NCBI GenBank assembly: GCA_016946835.1
Contig: JACVTC010000042.1
Coordinates: forward strand, 392,501-456,500
Direction: 5' to 3'
DNA length: 64,000 nucleotides
Source of the DNA: Neocallimastix lanati (nom. inval.)
Lineage: Eukaryota; Neocallimastigomycota; Neocallimastigomycetes; Neocallimastigales; Neocallimastigaceae
The position numbers were made by a program, and so were the translations under genes. The notes beneath the pieces were generated by a model. It was not told where the DNA came from. It made no database searches and saw only the letters and a program-made list of their open reading frames with translations. Positions 51,203 through 62,250 of this stretch are shown here, in pieces (within the stretch, counting starts at the first letter, position 1; each line of letters starts with the position of its first letter).

Positions 51203-51959
51203 TTCATATTATATAAAATATAATTTTTGTATTATTTTTTTAAAATTTTGTTTTTTATTATTTTTAATTTTTATTTTTAAATTTTTTATTTTACATGTAA
51301 TCTATTAAATATTAATAGAGACTAAGCAATATTTGCTGCTGTTAAAAACATAAATACATATATATAATATAAAAGAATTAAAAAGTAAAAAAAAAAAAAA
51401 AAAAAAATTGGACATATGATCATAATAAAATAATAATTATTATGTTTTTGAATCAATACAATATAGGTTAATAAAATTATTATAGATTTAATAAATTCTT
51501 TTATATATACGGAAATATTAATAATATGTAATTGTAAAAAAAGGCCAATTTTATCTGAAAAACACTTATATATATTAAATAAATATAATTAATATTACTT
51601 ATGTTTATAAAATATTTTTATTTATTATTATTTTTTTCTTTAATTAATAATACTTTATAATACTTTATATTTAATCTTTTTTAAATAAAAATATATTGAT
51701 TTTAGTGTGAATTTATTATTAAAAAGTAATAATTTCATAATATTTAATATTTTTTTAATAACTTTCATTGATATTGATATTAATAAAATTGAAATATTTA
51801 TTTTTGATATTGATATAATATAATAAAATTTTTACTAAATATTTTTGATATTGATATTAATAAAATTTTTAAAAAAAGAAAATAAATAAACAAATAAAAA
51901 GAAAAATAATAAAATAAAAAATTTTAAAATTTAATTTTAATTATTTTAATTATTAGATA
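51203..51959 (+). other. 5' flank of Rpn copy 2
   Basis: Non-coding. It is the reverse-complement homologue of 6453-7788 without the ~570-bp internal block. The last 50 bp before the ATG are shared with copy 1 and may hold the promoter, but no element can be named. Confidence 0.6.
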
Positions 51960-53207
51960 ATGAATATTTTTGAAAAAGAAAAAGAGATGCTTGATCCGAA
52001 AAATGATCTTATATTTAAAAATTTATTTGGGGTACCTCAAAACAAAGATATAATGATTGATTTTTTAAATAAAATATTGGAATTTGAAGAAGATCCAATT
52101 GTAGATTTATTTTATATTAACACAGACACAGAGATAGTTCCTGTAAAAGAAACAAATCAATCCAATGAAGAAAAAGAGGTAAATGATAAAGAAGAAAATA
52201 GTGAATTATATGGAAAATTGGGAAAAATGGATTTATTAGTTAATGCATTTATAGAATCACCATCTTCAAATTATAACTTAAGAGAAACAAATGAAAGAAA
52301 AAAACGAGATATTGATAAAATAATATATCCTGAAAATATAGATTTACTTGCGAAAACCAGGACGAACAAACTAATTAATATTGAAATTCAAATGAATAAT
52401 AAAGGTCATATGGGAAAGCGATCATTATACTATGCTGCTGGTAAAATTTTCCATTCTTTACCCAAAAATGAACCATATAAAAAAATACCAGATTTAGTTA
52501 TGATAAATATATTAAATTATGTTGCCATTGAGGGTAGTACGGTAAATAGAGAACAATTTAATAATGAAAGTGAATATAATGCGTACATAAACGAATTACA
52601 AAATAGATGTCACTCTGTATATACTATTCAAAATACTCAAACAAATAAAACAGAAATTTTTAAAAACTCTTTGATTTTTCATTTTATTGAATTGCCTAAA
52701 TTTTTAAATAAAATAAATAAAAATCAACTTGAATCAGAAAAATATAGTTGGATTAAATTTTTGTTGAAACCTGAAATATATAAAGATACCGAAGAAGAAT
52801 TATTTAAAAGAGCATATAATTATCTTAATTATTTAGGAAATATTAGAAAAATTCGTGAAGCGTATGAACAAATAGAAAAAGTCGAAAGAGATCATTTATC
52901 TGCAATGAGTAAATATGGTAAAGAAAAATACATAGAAGGAGAAAAAATTTCAGCTGTTCGTTTTGCAATACCATTGTTGAAAGAAAGAAAATTATCTCTA
53001 GATGAAATTAAGGATTATTGTAAATTGTCTAAGGATGATTTAAAGATTATTGATAATTTTATAAATAATCCGAAACGTAGTATTAGGGAATTGGCGATTA
53101 GTTTAAATCTGGATATAAATCAATTAATAGAAATTTGTGAAATTTCCAATATTTATTATATTGAGAAAGAAGAATTTGATAAAGTGAAAAGAAGAAGATT
53201 CGTGTAG
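51960..53207 (+). CDS. Rpn/PD-(D/E)XK nuclease family protein ('putative transposase'), intact
   Basis: 415 codons, full length with conserved ends. The N-terminus LDPKNDLIFKNLFG and IMIDFLNKIL is the hallmark of the PDDEXK_2 family (PF12784/TIGR01784). The nuclease core has Asp128 (NIDLLAKT) and Glu142-x-Gln144 (INIEIQM), then MGKRSLYYAAGK and PDLVMINILNY. A ~40-residue charged insert (about 95-125) lies between a GKMDLLVNAF stretch and the core. The C-terminus is helical with repeated short motifs (SLDEIKDYCKLSKDDL, SIRELAISLNLDINQL), as in bacterial relatives. RpnA-type proteins are DNA endonucleases that promote recombination; mobility in eukaryotes is inferred. Bacterial origin by transfer is likely. 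The start is fixed by agreement with copy 1 at 6452. Confidence 0.88.
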   Translation: MNIFEKEKEMLDPKNDLIFKNLFGVPQNKDIMIDFLNKILEFEEDPIVDLFYINTDTEIVPVKETNQSNEEKEVNDKEENSELYGKLGKMDLLVNAFIESPSSNYNLRETNERKKRDIDKIIYPENIDLLAKTRTNKLINIEIQMNNKGHMGKRSLYYAAGKIFHSLPKNEPYKKIPDLVMINILNYVAIEGSTVNREQFNNESEYNAYINELQNRCHSVYTIQNTQTNKTEIFKNSLIFHFIELPKFLNKINKNQLESEKYSWIKFLLKPEIYKDTEEELFKRAYNYLNYLGNIRKIREAYEQIEKVERDHLSAMSKYGKEKYIEGEKISAVRFAIPLLKERKLSLDEIKDYCKLSKDDLKIIDNFINNPKRSIRELAISLNLDINQLIEICEISNIYYIEKEEFDKVKRRRFV

Positions 53208-53281
53208 GATTTTTTTTTTTTTTTTTTTAAAAAAAAATAATATTTATTTTATTATAATTAAAATATTGATAATTATTTTTA
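53208..53281. other. 3' border of the Rpn duplication
   Basis: After the stop, a T-run/A-run and AATATTTATTTTATTATAA... match 5095-5170 in reverse. Homology ends at about 53281, the place where the other copy meets the MULE terminus at 5094. Confidence 0.75.
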
Positions 53282-53344
53282 CTTAAACAAAATATAAAAT
53301 GTATAAATAATAAAAACAAAAAAAATAAAAATAAAAAAAATAAC

Positions 53345-53955
53345 ATAATAAATAATTGAATAATAAATAATAAATAATAAATAATAAATAATAAATAATA
53401 AATAATAAATAATAAATAATAAATAATTGAATAATTGAATAATAAATAATAAATAATAAATAATAAATAATAAATAATAAATAATAAATAATAAATAATA
53501 AATAATAAATAATAAATAATAAATAATAAATAATAAATAATAAATAATAAATAATAAATAATAAATAATAATAATAAATAATAAATAATAAATAATAAAT
53601 AATAAATAATAAATAATAAATAATAAATAATAAATAATAAATAATAAATAATAAATAATAAATAATAATAATAAATAATAAATAATAAATAATAAATAAT
53701 AAATAATAAATAATAAATAATAAATAATAAATAATAAATAATAAATAATAAATAATAAATAATAAATAATAAATAATAATAATAATAAATAATAAATAAT
53801 AAATAATAAATAATAAATAATAAATAATAAATAATAAATAATAAATAATAAATAATAAATAATAAATAATAATAATAAATAATAAATAATAAATAATAAA
53901 TAATTAAATAAGAAATAATTAAATAAGAAATAATTAAATAAGAAATAATAAATAA
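53345..53955. repeat. 7-bp minisatellite (AATAAAT)n
   Basis: About 600 bp of AATAAAT/AAT units, with occasional AATTGAATAATTG and TTAAATAAG variants at the ends. The Tyr/Ile/Leu ORF on the minus strand (53227-53982) is repeat translation. Confidence 0.95.
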
Positions 53956-54023
53956 TTTATATGTACTAAAGGAATAAAACAATTATTCACGTAAAAATTA
54001 AACAGATATTGATAATTTTTTTT

Positions 54024-54109
54024 TGGTATGACCATACTCATCTAACTGAAAAAGGAAATATCATTATAGATGAAAGTATTATTGCGTTGTTAAAAGCATT
54101 AAATAATTA
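54024..54109 (+). pseudogene. SGNH/GDSL hydrolase-like C-terminal remnant
   Basis: The frame reads WYDHTHLTEKGNIIIDES, then IIALLKALNN and a stop. The pattern D-x-x-H-L-x-x-x-G followed by a helix is the C-terminal block of SGNH hydrolases, with the catalytic Asp and His. Upstream the 7-bp minisatellite and a T-run replace the rest, so only about 27 codons remain. SGNH esterases are common carbohydrate-active enzymes in gut fungi. The segment is short and the call is tentative. Confidence 0.4.
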
Positions 54110-54910
54110 AAAAAAATTTTTTTTTTTTTAATAATTATACTCTTTCTCAAATCCTTAATTAGTTAAATATCTAAAATATTTAAAAAATATTAAAATAATA
54201 AATATAATATTATTAATATTAATCAGAATTAATAATACAATATATATTTATTATTAAAAAATCATATAATATGGTATAATATATCATATTTTATATATAT
54301 TATGTCTTTCTATCTTTTCAATCTTTATATATTTTTATAACCCAAATAGTAAAAATAAAAAGACAAGTATCAATAATAATAATATTTTATTTCTTATATA
54401 TTATTTCTATTCGTAATAATTATATAATAATTTAAATTAATTATTCAATAATTATTATAATTATTATGTAATTATTTAAGTTAAACAGTTTTATATTTTA
54501 AATGTAAAAGAAAAAAGGGTATAATTTTAATAAAAACATATATATTTATTTATTATTTGTTTTATAAGAAAAAAAAAGAAAGAGAAAAAAAAAAAAATTA
54601 ATAATCATAAAATTAATAAAATAAATAAATTTAAAAACGCATTAAATAGTAATGTAATTAATAGTAAGATTATAAATATATTATGGATAAAAATATTTTT
54701 GTGAATATTACTTCGTCATATTATTCTATTTAAAGAAAAAAGAAAAAATGTTTTTATTATTTATACAATAAAAATAAATAAATATTTCTATGAAATGTTC
54801 ATTTTTAATATAATTTTCTTAACTTTATATATTACATTTTAATTTTATTTCACACTTTATTATTCAGTTTATCTTATTCGTTTTATTTTTGTTTATATTT
54901 AGTTTATTAT
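54110..54910. other. AT-rich spacer
   Basis: No gene is seen. It contains poly-A/poly-T tracts at 54113-54130 and 54570-54597. Confidence 0.4.
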
Positions 54911-55566
<656 letters not shown>

Positions 55567-55785
55567 TTTACTTGGCATAACTCATTAGTAATAGAATCAT
55601 TTCTATATTATGTTTTTGAAATGCTACTAACAGTATATAATCTCCTTCACTATTTTTATTATTAACATTTAATATAATATTATTTTTATTGGCATAATTT
55701 ATTAATAATATGCTCATTTCACTATTTTGTTTTTGAAATGCAACTAATAAGGGATATTGTCCATTATAATTTTGACTCTTCCATC
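55567..55785 (-). pseudogene. Ankyrin-repeat remnant
   Basis: On the minus strand from about 55785: KSQNYNGQYPLLVAFQKQNS, then EMSILLINYANKNNI, and a second repeat GDYILLVAFQKHNIEMI, LLLMSYAK, then stop. This is two ankyrin-type repeats with the QYPLLVAFQ...LL.NYA pattern. The gene is cut off by the ATT array on its 3' side and lacks its beginning. It is not a copy of the remnant at 14986. Confidence 0.7.
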
Positions 55786-56534
55786 ATAGTTTAATTGATA
55801 TTTGTTCATATGACTATATTAATTATCATACTAAATTATTGTTTAATATAACTAATATAAAACAAACAGGTGTAGCAACACATTCGTATATTTAATAATT
55901 ATTAAATATTTAATTTAATATCGCTTCTGTCAATAATAATTGATATACAACTCAAACGTTCGATGTACTTTTGTTGGGATTTATTTATTAAATTTATTAG
56001 TTTATTATTTATTTATTTATTTAATTTTATTTAAAAACTACATATATTTAAAAAGGCTATTTAACAACTTTCTTATACTTTTAATTACAAACTAACTAAA
56101 CATTACTAAACACAATATAACTTTTAATCTTAACTAGACTTAACACAGCAACACTTCTCTTAATTCTGAGAAATGCTTTATTTTTATGTTATTTAGTTAT
56201 AATTAACTATTTAATTAATTGTTCTTGTGATTAGAATAAACTATTAATCATTATTATTTAAGAAAATATTTAATAACTATATAAAGGGAGAGGTCCAAAA
56301 CGCCAATTTTTTCACGTGATATATCAAATTTTGAGGCTTTTTAAATTAAAAGTTATATGATACTATTTTGTTGATTATTAATTTGTAATTTTTTTCTTAA
56401 AATTTATTAAGTGAATAATTAAATAAATATAATGGTTAGATAAAAATAAATATTTTTTTACATAAAAAAAAATAAAATAAAATAAAATATTCAAACAATT
56501 AAAAGGTTTTTTTTTGTAAAAAAAAAAAAAAAAA

Positions 56535-56835
56535 AAAATATTAATAAAATACTTTAACAATTATATAGATTTATTTATTTAAAAAAAAATATTAATAAAA
56601 TACTTTAACAATTATATAGATTTATTTATTTAAAAAAAATATTAATAAAATACTTTAACAATTATATAGATTTATTTATTTAAAGAAAAATATTAATAAA
56701 ATACTTAAACAATTATATAGATTTATTTATTTAAAGAAAAATATTAATAAAATATTTAAACAACTATTAATAAAATACTTTAACAATTATATAGATTTAT
56801 TTATTTAAAAAAAATATTAATAAAATATTTAAACA
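56535..56835 (+). repeat. Tandem repeat, about 57 bp x 5-6, within the MULE
   Basis: Units of AATATTAATAAAATACTTTA then CAATTATATAGATTTATTTA and an A-run, nearly identical in the first four units and shortened after that. Confidence 0.88.
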
Positions 56836-57185
56836 ATTATTAATAAAATTAATTATAAATATTAATAATAAAATATAAAAATATAAAAATATATTATTGA
56901 TATTAATAATAAAGTATAAAAATATAGGATTATTCATTTTAAAAAAAAAAAATATTAATAAAATATTTAAACAATTATTAATAAAATTAATTACAATAAT
57001 AAAAATATAGAATATTTATTTAAACTACATAAATTTTATCAAGTATATAAACATTTTAACTTTTTAATAATTTTAAAATTTTAATTAATAAATTTAATTA
57101 TAAGTTTTTGTATGAAAGAATTTTAATGATTTTTTCTTTTGGAAATTCCTCTGTCATTTCATAATTATTTATTATAAAATATTAT

Positions 57186-57760
57186 TTATAAAATATTATT
57201 TAAATTAGTTAAACATTCAAACCACAATTTAGTAAGATCACTTCTATCATATTTAATATCAATTAACTTGGCTTCTTTATTTTTGTATTTTTCAATTAAG
57301 ATATTAATTTCATCAGTTTTTGTTTTTATTTTTTTTTTTTTCATTCTCCAAATTCCTTTTATTTTCATTTGATAATCATAATATGATAAATGTTCCTGTT
57401 CTTTTAATTTATTTATTAATTCATAAAAATTTGGTTTCATTGGAAATAGTTTATTTAAAGAATTATTGAGTGATTCTGAAGCATTATTGGTTATATGTTC
57501 AATATTATTATAATTTCAACTTTTCATATCGTAACCAAATAACTATGTTTCATAAAAATATTCTAAAAATTTTAAAAATTGACAATATTTTTTTTCAATG
57601 GATTTAGTTTTAATTAATGAAAAAATATCCATTATGTATTCAGGGTTGATAAATGGTAAGTTTGAAATTCCTTTGTAATAATTAAATATTTTTTCATCAT
57701 CGTTCACTTCATTACGGCACAATTCATTTTTAAGATATATTAACCAAAGTATATATGTTC
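57186..57760 (-). pseudogene. MULE transposase C-terminal remnant, copy 3
   Basis: The open part 57440-57186 reads MKPNFYELINKLKEQEHLSY, YDYQMKIKGIWRMKKKK, then IDIKYDRSDLTKLWFECLTN. It matches the C-terminal blocks of the copies at 1200-1480 and 4370-4647. Upstream on the minus strand to about 57760 the sequence matches 962-1140 (NLPFINPEYIMDIF...), but stops break it. The FLYWCH region and catalytic core are absent. It would have encoded the transposase of this element family. Confidence 0.75.
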
Positions 57761-57768
57761 TTTACACG

Positions 57769-57787
57769 CCCATATATATAATATGGG
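57769..57787. repeat. Short hairpin CCCATAT...ATATGGG
   Basis: Arms 57769-57775 and 57781-57787 within a less AT-rich patch (CACGCCCATATA). A similar hairpin occurs at 59673-59690. Confidence 0.45.
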
Positions 57788-58284
57788 ATAGACGTATGAA
57801 TTCATATGTGTAAAAAACTTATTTGTGTATCTCTACAATACGGTTTCGGTAATATGTAAATAGTAATTGAAATGTGAACAACAAATTTTAATTTTTGAAA
57901 TTTCAATTTACAGTTATAATTTAACTCTTATAAAAATATTATTTTGTAATTTTTATTATTATTTAATATTTTATTTATAAATTATATATAAAATAAAAGG
58001 TTTAATCCTATTATTAAGATGTTATAATAACAACTAAAGTTTTAGTTATAATATAAAAAATTAATATTTTAAATAATATAAACTTAAATATAAATTTATA
58101 AAATAAAAATTTTTAATAATAAAATATAAAAATATTATATTGATATCAATAACAAAATATAAAAATTTAAAAATAGAAAAATATAATATTAATAGAAAAA
58201 TATAAAAATATAATATCAATAACAAAATATAAAATATAAAAATATAATATAAATATTAATAATAATATATATAAAAATAAGGTT

Positions 58285-58319
58285 ATAAGGAAAATAATTA
58301 TTTATCATTTTCCTTATAG
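58285..58319. repeat. 12-bp inverted repeat inside the MULE
   Basis: TATAAGGAAAAT and ATTTTCCTTATA separated by about 10 bp, followed by the MULE right-hand subterminal region. It may be a transcript terminator hairpin or a remnant of an insertion. Confidence 0.55.
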
Positions 58320-58690
58320 CATGATTGTTAAAAAAAAAAAAATTATATAAAAATATTTTATTTTTTATTGACCTTTTTAATTTTTATTTATTTATTTATT
58401 TACTTATTTATTTATACATTTATTTCTTTTTTACTTAAAATTATATTAAATTTTATGACGTTATAATATAAAATTTAAAAGCCACAAATAAATAGATGGC
58501 TTATTAAAATTTCAAAAAAAAAAAATTGGCGTTTTGGACCACATTCCTATATAAATATAAATATAAAATAATAAGAATATAATTAAAACATTGATTTATG
58601 CCATAAAATTTATTATTAATTATAAATATAATTAATAAATAGAAATCAAGCCACATATTAAAATTGTTGTAAAATCATTAGATTTAATTG

Positions 58691-60333
58691 TGATTTATGA
58701 CATTAATTTATGTTTGAATAATAAATCTATTTTATATTAATTAAGGTTTGAATATTTCATTTTATATTATAATATTTGAAATAATTTTATTATTCATATA
58801 TTATTCAATATTTATATATATATATTATTAATTATAATGTTAAATATATTAAATTAAATAGTTAATTTCTTATTAATATATTATATAATAATCTTATTTT
58901 ATATAACTTAACAATCTTGAAGTTTATATTAAATATGCATAATTATTCTATATATTATAATATAATGAAATAGTTAATAGTTACTTCTATTATATTATAA
59001 TTATATAATTATTTATTATTTAGTTTATATTTATATAATATGTAATATGTAATATTATTTATTATTTAGTTTATATTTATATAATATGTAATATGTAATA
59101 TTATTTATTATTTAGTTTATATTTAATATAAAAAACATAAAATTAAGATATGTGTTAAATTAATTAAAATTAATTATATTTTTACTTCGTTGTTAAAATT
59201 ATTATTTGAAATATCTTTATTTTAATTTGTAAGTTTCAATGAATTTGACATTAGTCACGGTTTATGTAAATAACTGTAAATTCTCTTTGATTTAAATAGT
59301 TGTAATTACCTTTTATAATAATAATATTATAATAAACAAACTTTAAATAGTATAAAATATTTTATTCTTCTATTTTTTAGAAATAAATATAAATGTTTTG
59401 ATATTTTTAAATATTTATTTTTTAAATAATAAAATATTTTGAATATTTTATATTTATTTATAATAAATAATTACATTAAATAAAAATAAAAATAAATAAA
59501 TAATAATTAAATATAAATAAATAATAATTAAATATAAATAAAAAATAATTAAAAAATAAATAAAAAATGACTATATAAATATTTTATTTGTTAATATATC
59601 AAGAATAAAATTTCTTTGCTTATGGGGAGTTGAGAGCGCCGACGCCGTACTGGTATGGCAGTTAATCATACACCCATATTACTATATGGGGAAGACCAAA
59701 GTCTTTATTCAAAATAAATAATTAAATAGCTTAATATAAATAACAAATCAAATAATTATATAAAAAAAATTCTTTTTTTTTTTTTTTAAACATTAAAAAA
59801 TAAGATATTCTCTTAAAAACTTTCAATAATTTCAATAATTAAAAAATTGAATAATTAATATCAGTTTATTAATAATGAATAATTAAATTTTAATAGCAAA
59901 TAATTGAATATAAATATAAAATAACTGAAAAAAATGTTATTTTCTTATACATTATTTTTTTTTTTTTTAGACTTAGAGAAAACTTAATTTAATTTTTTTT
60001 TTTTTTTTTTATAAATTAAAAAATAAACTATTTTCTTATAAAACATTTAATTTTTTTAAAAAAAAAAAAAAAAAAAAAATACTAATAATAATAATAATAA
60101 AATATATATTTAATAAAAAAATATATATATATATATATATAATTAAAAACAAATTAAAAATCAATAATTGTTTAAAAAATTTTAATATTTTTTAAAAATA
60201 TAAATTTTAAAAAAAAATAAATAAAATATATCTTTATCATTAAATATTTATAAATATTTCTAAATGATTAATTTACTATTATTATTAATATCTTTTATGA
60301 GTTTATGATATGTAACTCTGGTTCGAGGAAGTA
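58691..60333. other. AT-rich non-coding DNA with short repeats
   Basis: No gene. A ~50-bp unit (TTTAGTTTATATTTATATAA...) is repeated about 2.3 times at 59018-59120. AT, A and T runs lie at 59770-59790, 59995-60010, 60055-60080 and 60118-60141. The patch 59621-59700 is treated separately. Confidence 0.45.
59621..59698. other. GC-richer island in AT-rich DNA
   Basis: About 80 bp including GGGGAGTTGAGAGCGCCGAC and GCCGTACTGGTATGGCAG, with a 7-bp hairpin CCCATAT/ATATGGG at 59673-59690. Its composition is unlike anything within several kb. It could be a fragment of an RNA gene or of inserted DNA. It does not fold as a tRNA by inspection and was not recognised. Confidence 0.3.
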
Positions 60334-60750
60334 TGTTGGGATTTATTTATTAAATTTATTATAGTATTATTTATTTATATATTTATTTAATTTTATTATT
60401 ATGATTACAGGAGTAAAATAATTAAATTTGAAATACATATTTAAAACTATTTAACAACTTTCTCACAAACACATTTTCTCTTAATTCAGAGAAATGTTTT
60501 ATTTTTTATGTTATTTGATTATAATTAACTATTTAATTAGTTGTTCTTGTGATTAAAATATACTATTTAACGAATTCTTATGTTAAAGTATTATAAATAT
60601 TAATTAATTATCGTTTATAAGGAAATATTTAATAACTATATAAAGATAAATTCAAAATAATAAGAATATAATTAAAATATTTATATTTTAAAATTTTAAA
60701 ATTTATTAATAATTAATATTAAGAATTCATGCCACATATTATAAAATCAT
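60334..60750 (+). repeat. Dispersed repeat D, copy 2 (no MULE at the target site)
   Basis: Same start TGTTGGGATTTATTTATT as 55972. The segment AATAACTATATAAAGATAAA at about 60632 runs straight into AATAATAAGAATATAATTAA, so the site into which the MULE was inserted in copy 1 is empty here. Confidence 0.7.
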
Positions 60751-60754
60751 TATA

Positions 60755-60905
60755 ATTATTTTTAATGGATTTAATTTTAATTATAATGTAAATATCAAAT
60801 ATGTATTCAGGATTTATAAATGGTAAATTTAAAATAGCTTTATAATAAATAAATATATTACTATCATTTTTTATTTTATTAAGGCATAATTAATTTTTTT
60901 TTAAT
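60755..60905 (-). pseudogene. MULE transposase fragment, copy 4
   Basis: Plus-strand sequence AAATATGTATTCAGGATTTA then TAAATGGTAAATTT is homologous to about 57595-57735 (ATTATGTATTCAGGGTTGAT), i.e. the middle of the transposase on the minus strand. Only about 150 bp remain, with stops. Confidence 0.6.
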
Positions 60906-60955
60906 TTCTAGTGATTTTTTATAATGCAAAATGCAATATTTAATATTAAATAATA

Positions 60956-60988
<33 letters not shown>

Positions 60989-61690
60989 TAATTAATAAAA
61001 GTTTGTTTTATTATTTAATTATTTATTTATAAGATTATATGAATAGGTAATTACAAATGTTTAACTTAATTATTTTACATGTATTTATATCTTTTATGCA
61101 TTGATTCTTGACTTAATACTTAATTTAATGTTATATTAAATTTACTATTTTATATTACATTTACCTTTATCTAGTTCATATTTAATTTATTATTATAAAG
61201 TAAACTTAAATCTTAATAATAATAATAATAATAAAAATAATAATAACAAAATAATAAAATAATACAAATAACAAAAATAATAAAAATAACAACAATAATA
61301 AAAATAATAATTCTTCTTTATATAAGTTTACTAAGAGAAAAAAAAAAAAAGATACTCATCTTCATTTTAAAGTAGAATATTATTTGATATTATGCGTTAT
61401 TAATAGCAATTCTTTTATTATTATTATTTTTATTATTATTATTAATTATTAAATTAATTATTATATAATGTTAAAACTAATTATTCAAAACATTATGACA
61501 CCTCACTACTGAGATATAATCCCCAATACCTTTAATAAAGATTATCTAAATTTTAAAATTTTTATCTATTATTATCATATTTTCATTTTATCTTTTGTTA
61601 ATATTGAAAATAATAATAAAGGTTAGGTATCATACTAAATTGATATCACCCCTAACCTAATTTTACAAACTTTATTAAACTGCTCTTACA
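60906..61690. other. AT-rich spacer with simple repeats
   Basis: AAT-type runs at 60945-60985 and 61215-61310. An inverted repeat with AGGTTAGG/CCTAACCT arms lies at about 61619-61660. No gene was seen. Confidence 0.4.
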
Positions 61691-61964
61691 GGAGAGTTGC
61701 ATTTCCCCAAATTGCATTTCGCCAGGTTGCATTTTGGCAAGTGGAGTAATGATATAAATAAATGAATAAATAAATAAATATTAATTCAAAATAATTTTTT
61801 TTAAAATTGTTTTTATGCGATATCAATAATATTTAATTTTATTTATTTATTTATTTAATAATTTTCATTTTGGTTAAATGCAACTTGGCGAAATGCCACA
61901 TTTTTAATACGCCACATGCTTTCAAAAATTGGCGAAATGCAACCTGGCGAAATGCACCATACCC
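61691..61964. mobile_element. MITE of the same MULE family, about 274 bp
   Basis: Left end GGAGAGTTGCATTTCCCCA, then two more TTGCATTT(T)...GCCA blocks. Right end (reversed) GGGTATGGTGCATTTCGCCA, GGTTGCATTTCGCCAATTTT, and further inside GTGGCATTTCGCC. It is flanked by GCTCTTACA (61682-61690) and GCTCTTACT (61965-61973), a 9-bp target duplication with one difference. There is no coding capacity. It is probably moved by a MULE transposase. Confidence 0.7.
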
Positions 61965-61973
61965 GCTCTTACT

Positions 61974-62218
61974 ACTATATTTATTTAATAATATCATAAA
62001 TTATTATTATTAATATTATTATTTGATTATTATTATTATTATTATAATTAACAATATTTATCAATTATGAATAAATAAAATTTATATATTTATTATGTTT
62101 TATTATTATTCTCTAAAGCTCATAAAAAATTATTGTTTAATTAATAAATAACACCGAGAGATTAAAATATAAAAGATAATTTATAACTATAAGATATTTG
62201 ATATTTATTATTATTCAT

Positions 62219-62250
<32 letters not shown>

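Larger units (their letters stand above)
56286..58546 (-). mobile_element. MULE DNA transposon, 2.26 kb, with 9-bp target duplication
   Basis: Terminal inverted repeats: left GGGAGAGGTCCAAAACGCC, right (reversed) GGAATGTGGTCCAAAACGCC, both continuing AATTTTTT. A perfect 9-bp duplication CTATATAAA flanks it (56277-56285, 58547-58555), the size expected of Mutator-like elements. The uninterrupted site exists at about 60636-60646 in repeat D copy 2. It holds a truncated minus-strand transposase, a ~57-bp tandem repeat and non-coding DNA, so it is non-autonomous. Confidence 0.85.
55972..58690 (+). repeat. Dispersed repeat D, copy 1 (interrupted by MULE)
   Basis: Starts TGTTGGGATTTATTTATT and is homologous to 60334-60750. 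The homology includes ATTTAACAACTTTCT, AATTCTGAGAAATG and AATAACTATATAAA, and resumes after the MULE with AAAATAATAAGAATATAATT and GCCACATATT. The TGTTG start suggests an LTR-type sequence, but a matching end and internal region were not recognised. Confidence 0.65.

Noticed and set aside
53227-53982. 251-codon Tyr/Leu/Ile ORF on the minus strand
   Set aside because: Translation of the 7-bp minisatellite.
59621-59698. tRNA gene
   Set aside because: No D-arm, anticodon arm and T-arm with GGTTCGA could be fitted.
60318-60333. GGTTCGAGG as a tRNA B-box
   Set aside because: No matching A-box or cloverleaf around it.
61619-61660. Telomeric repeat
   Set aside because: Only one AGGTTAGG per arm, in inverted order, not a tandem array.
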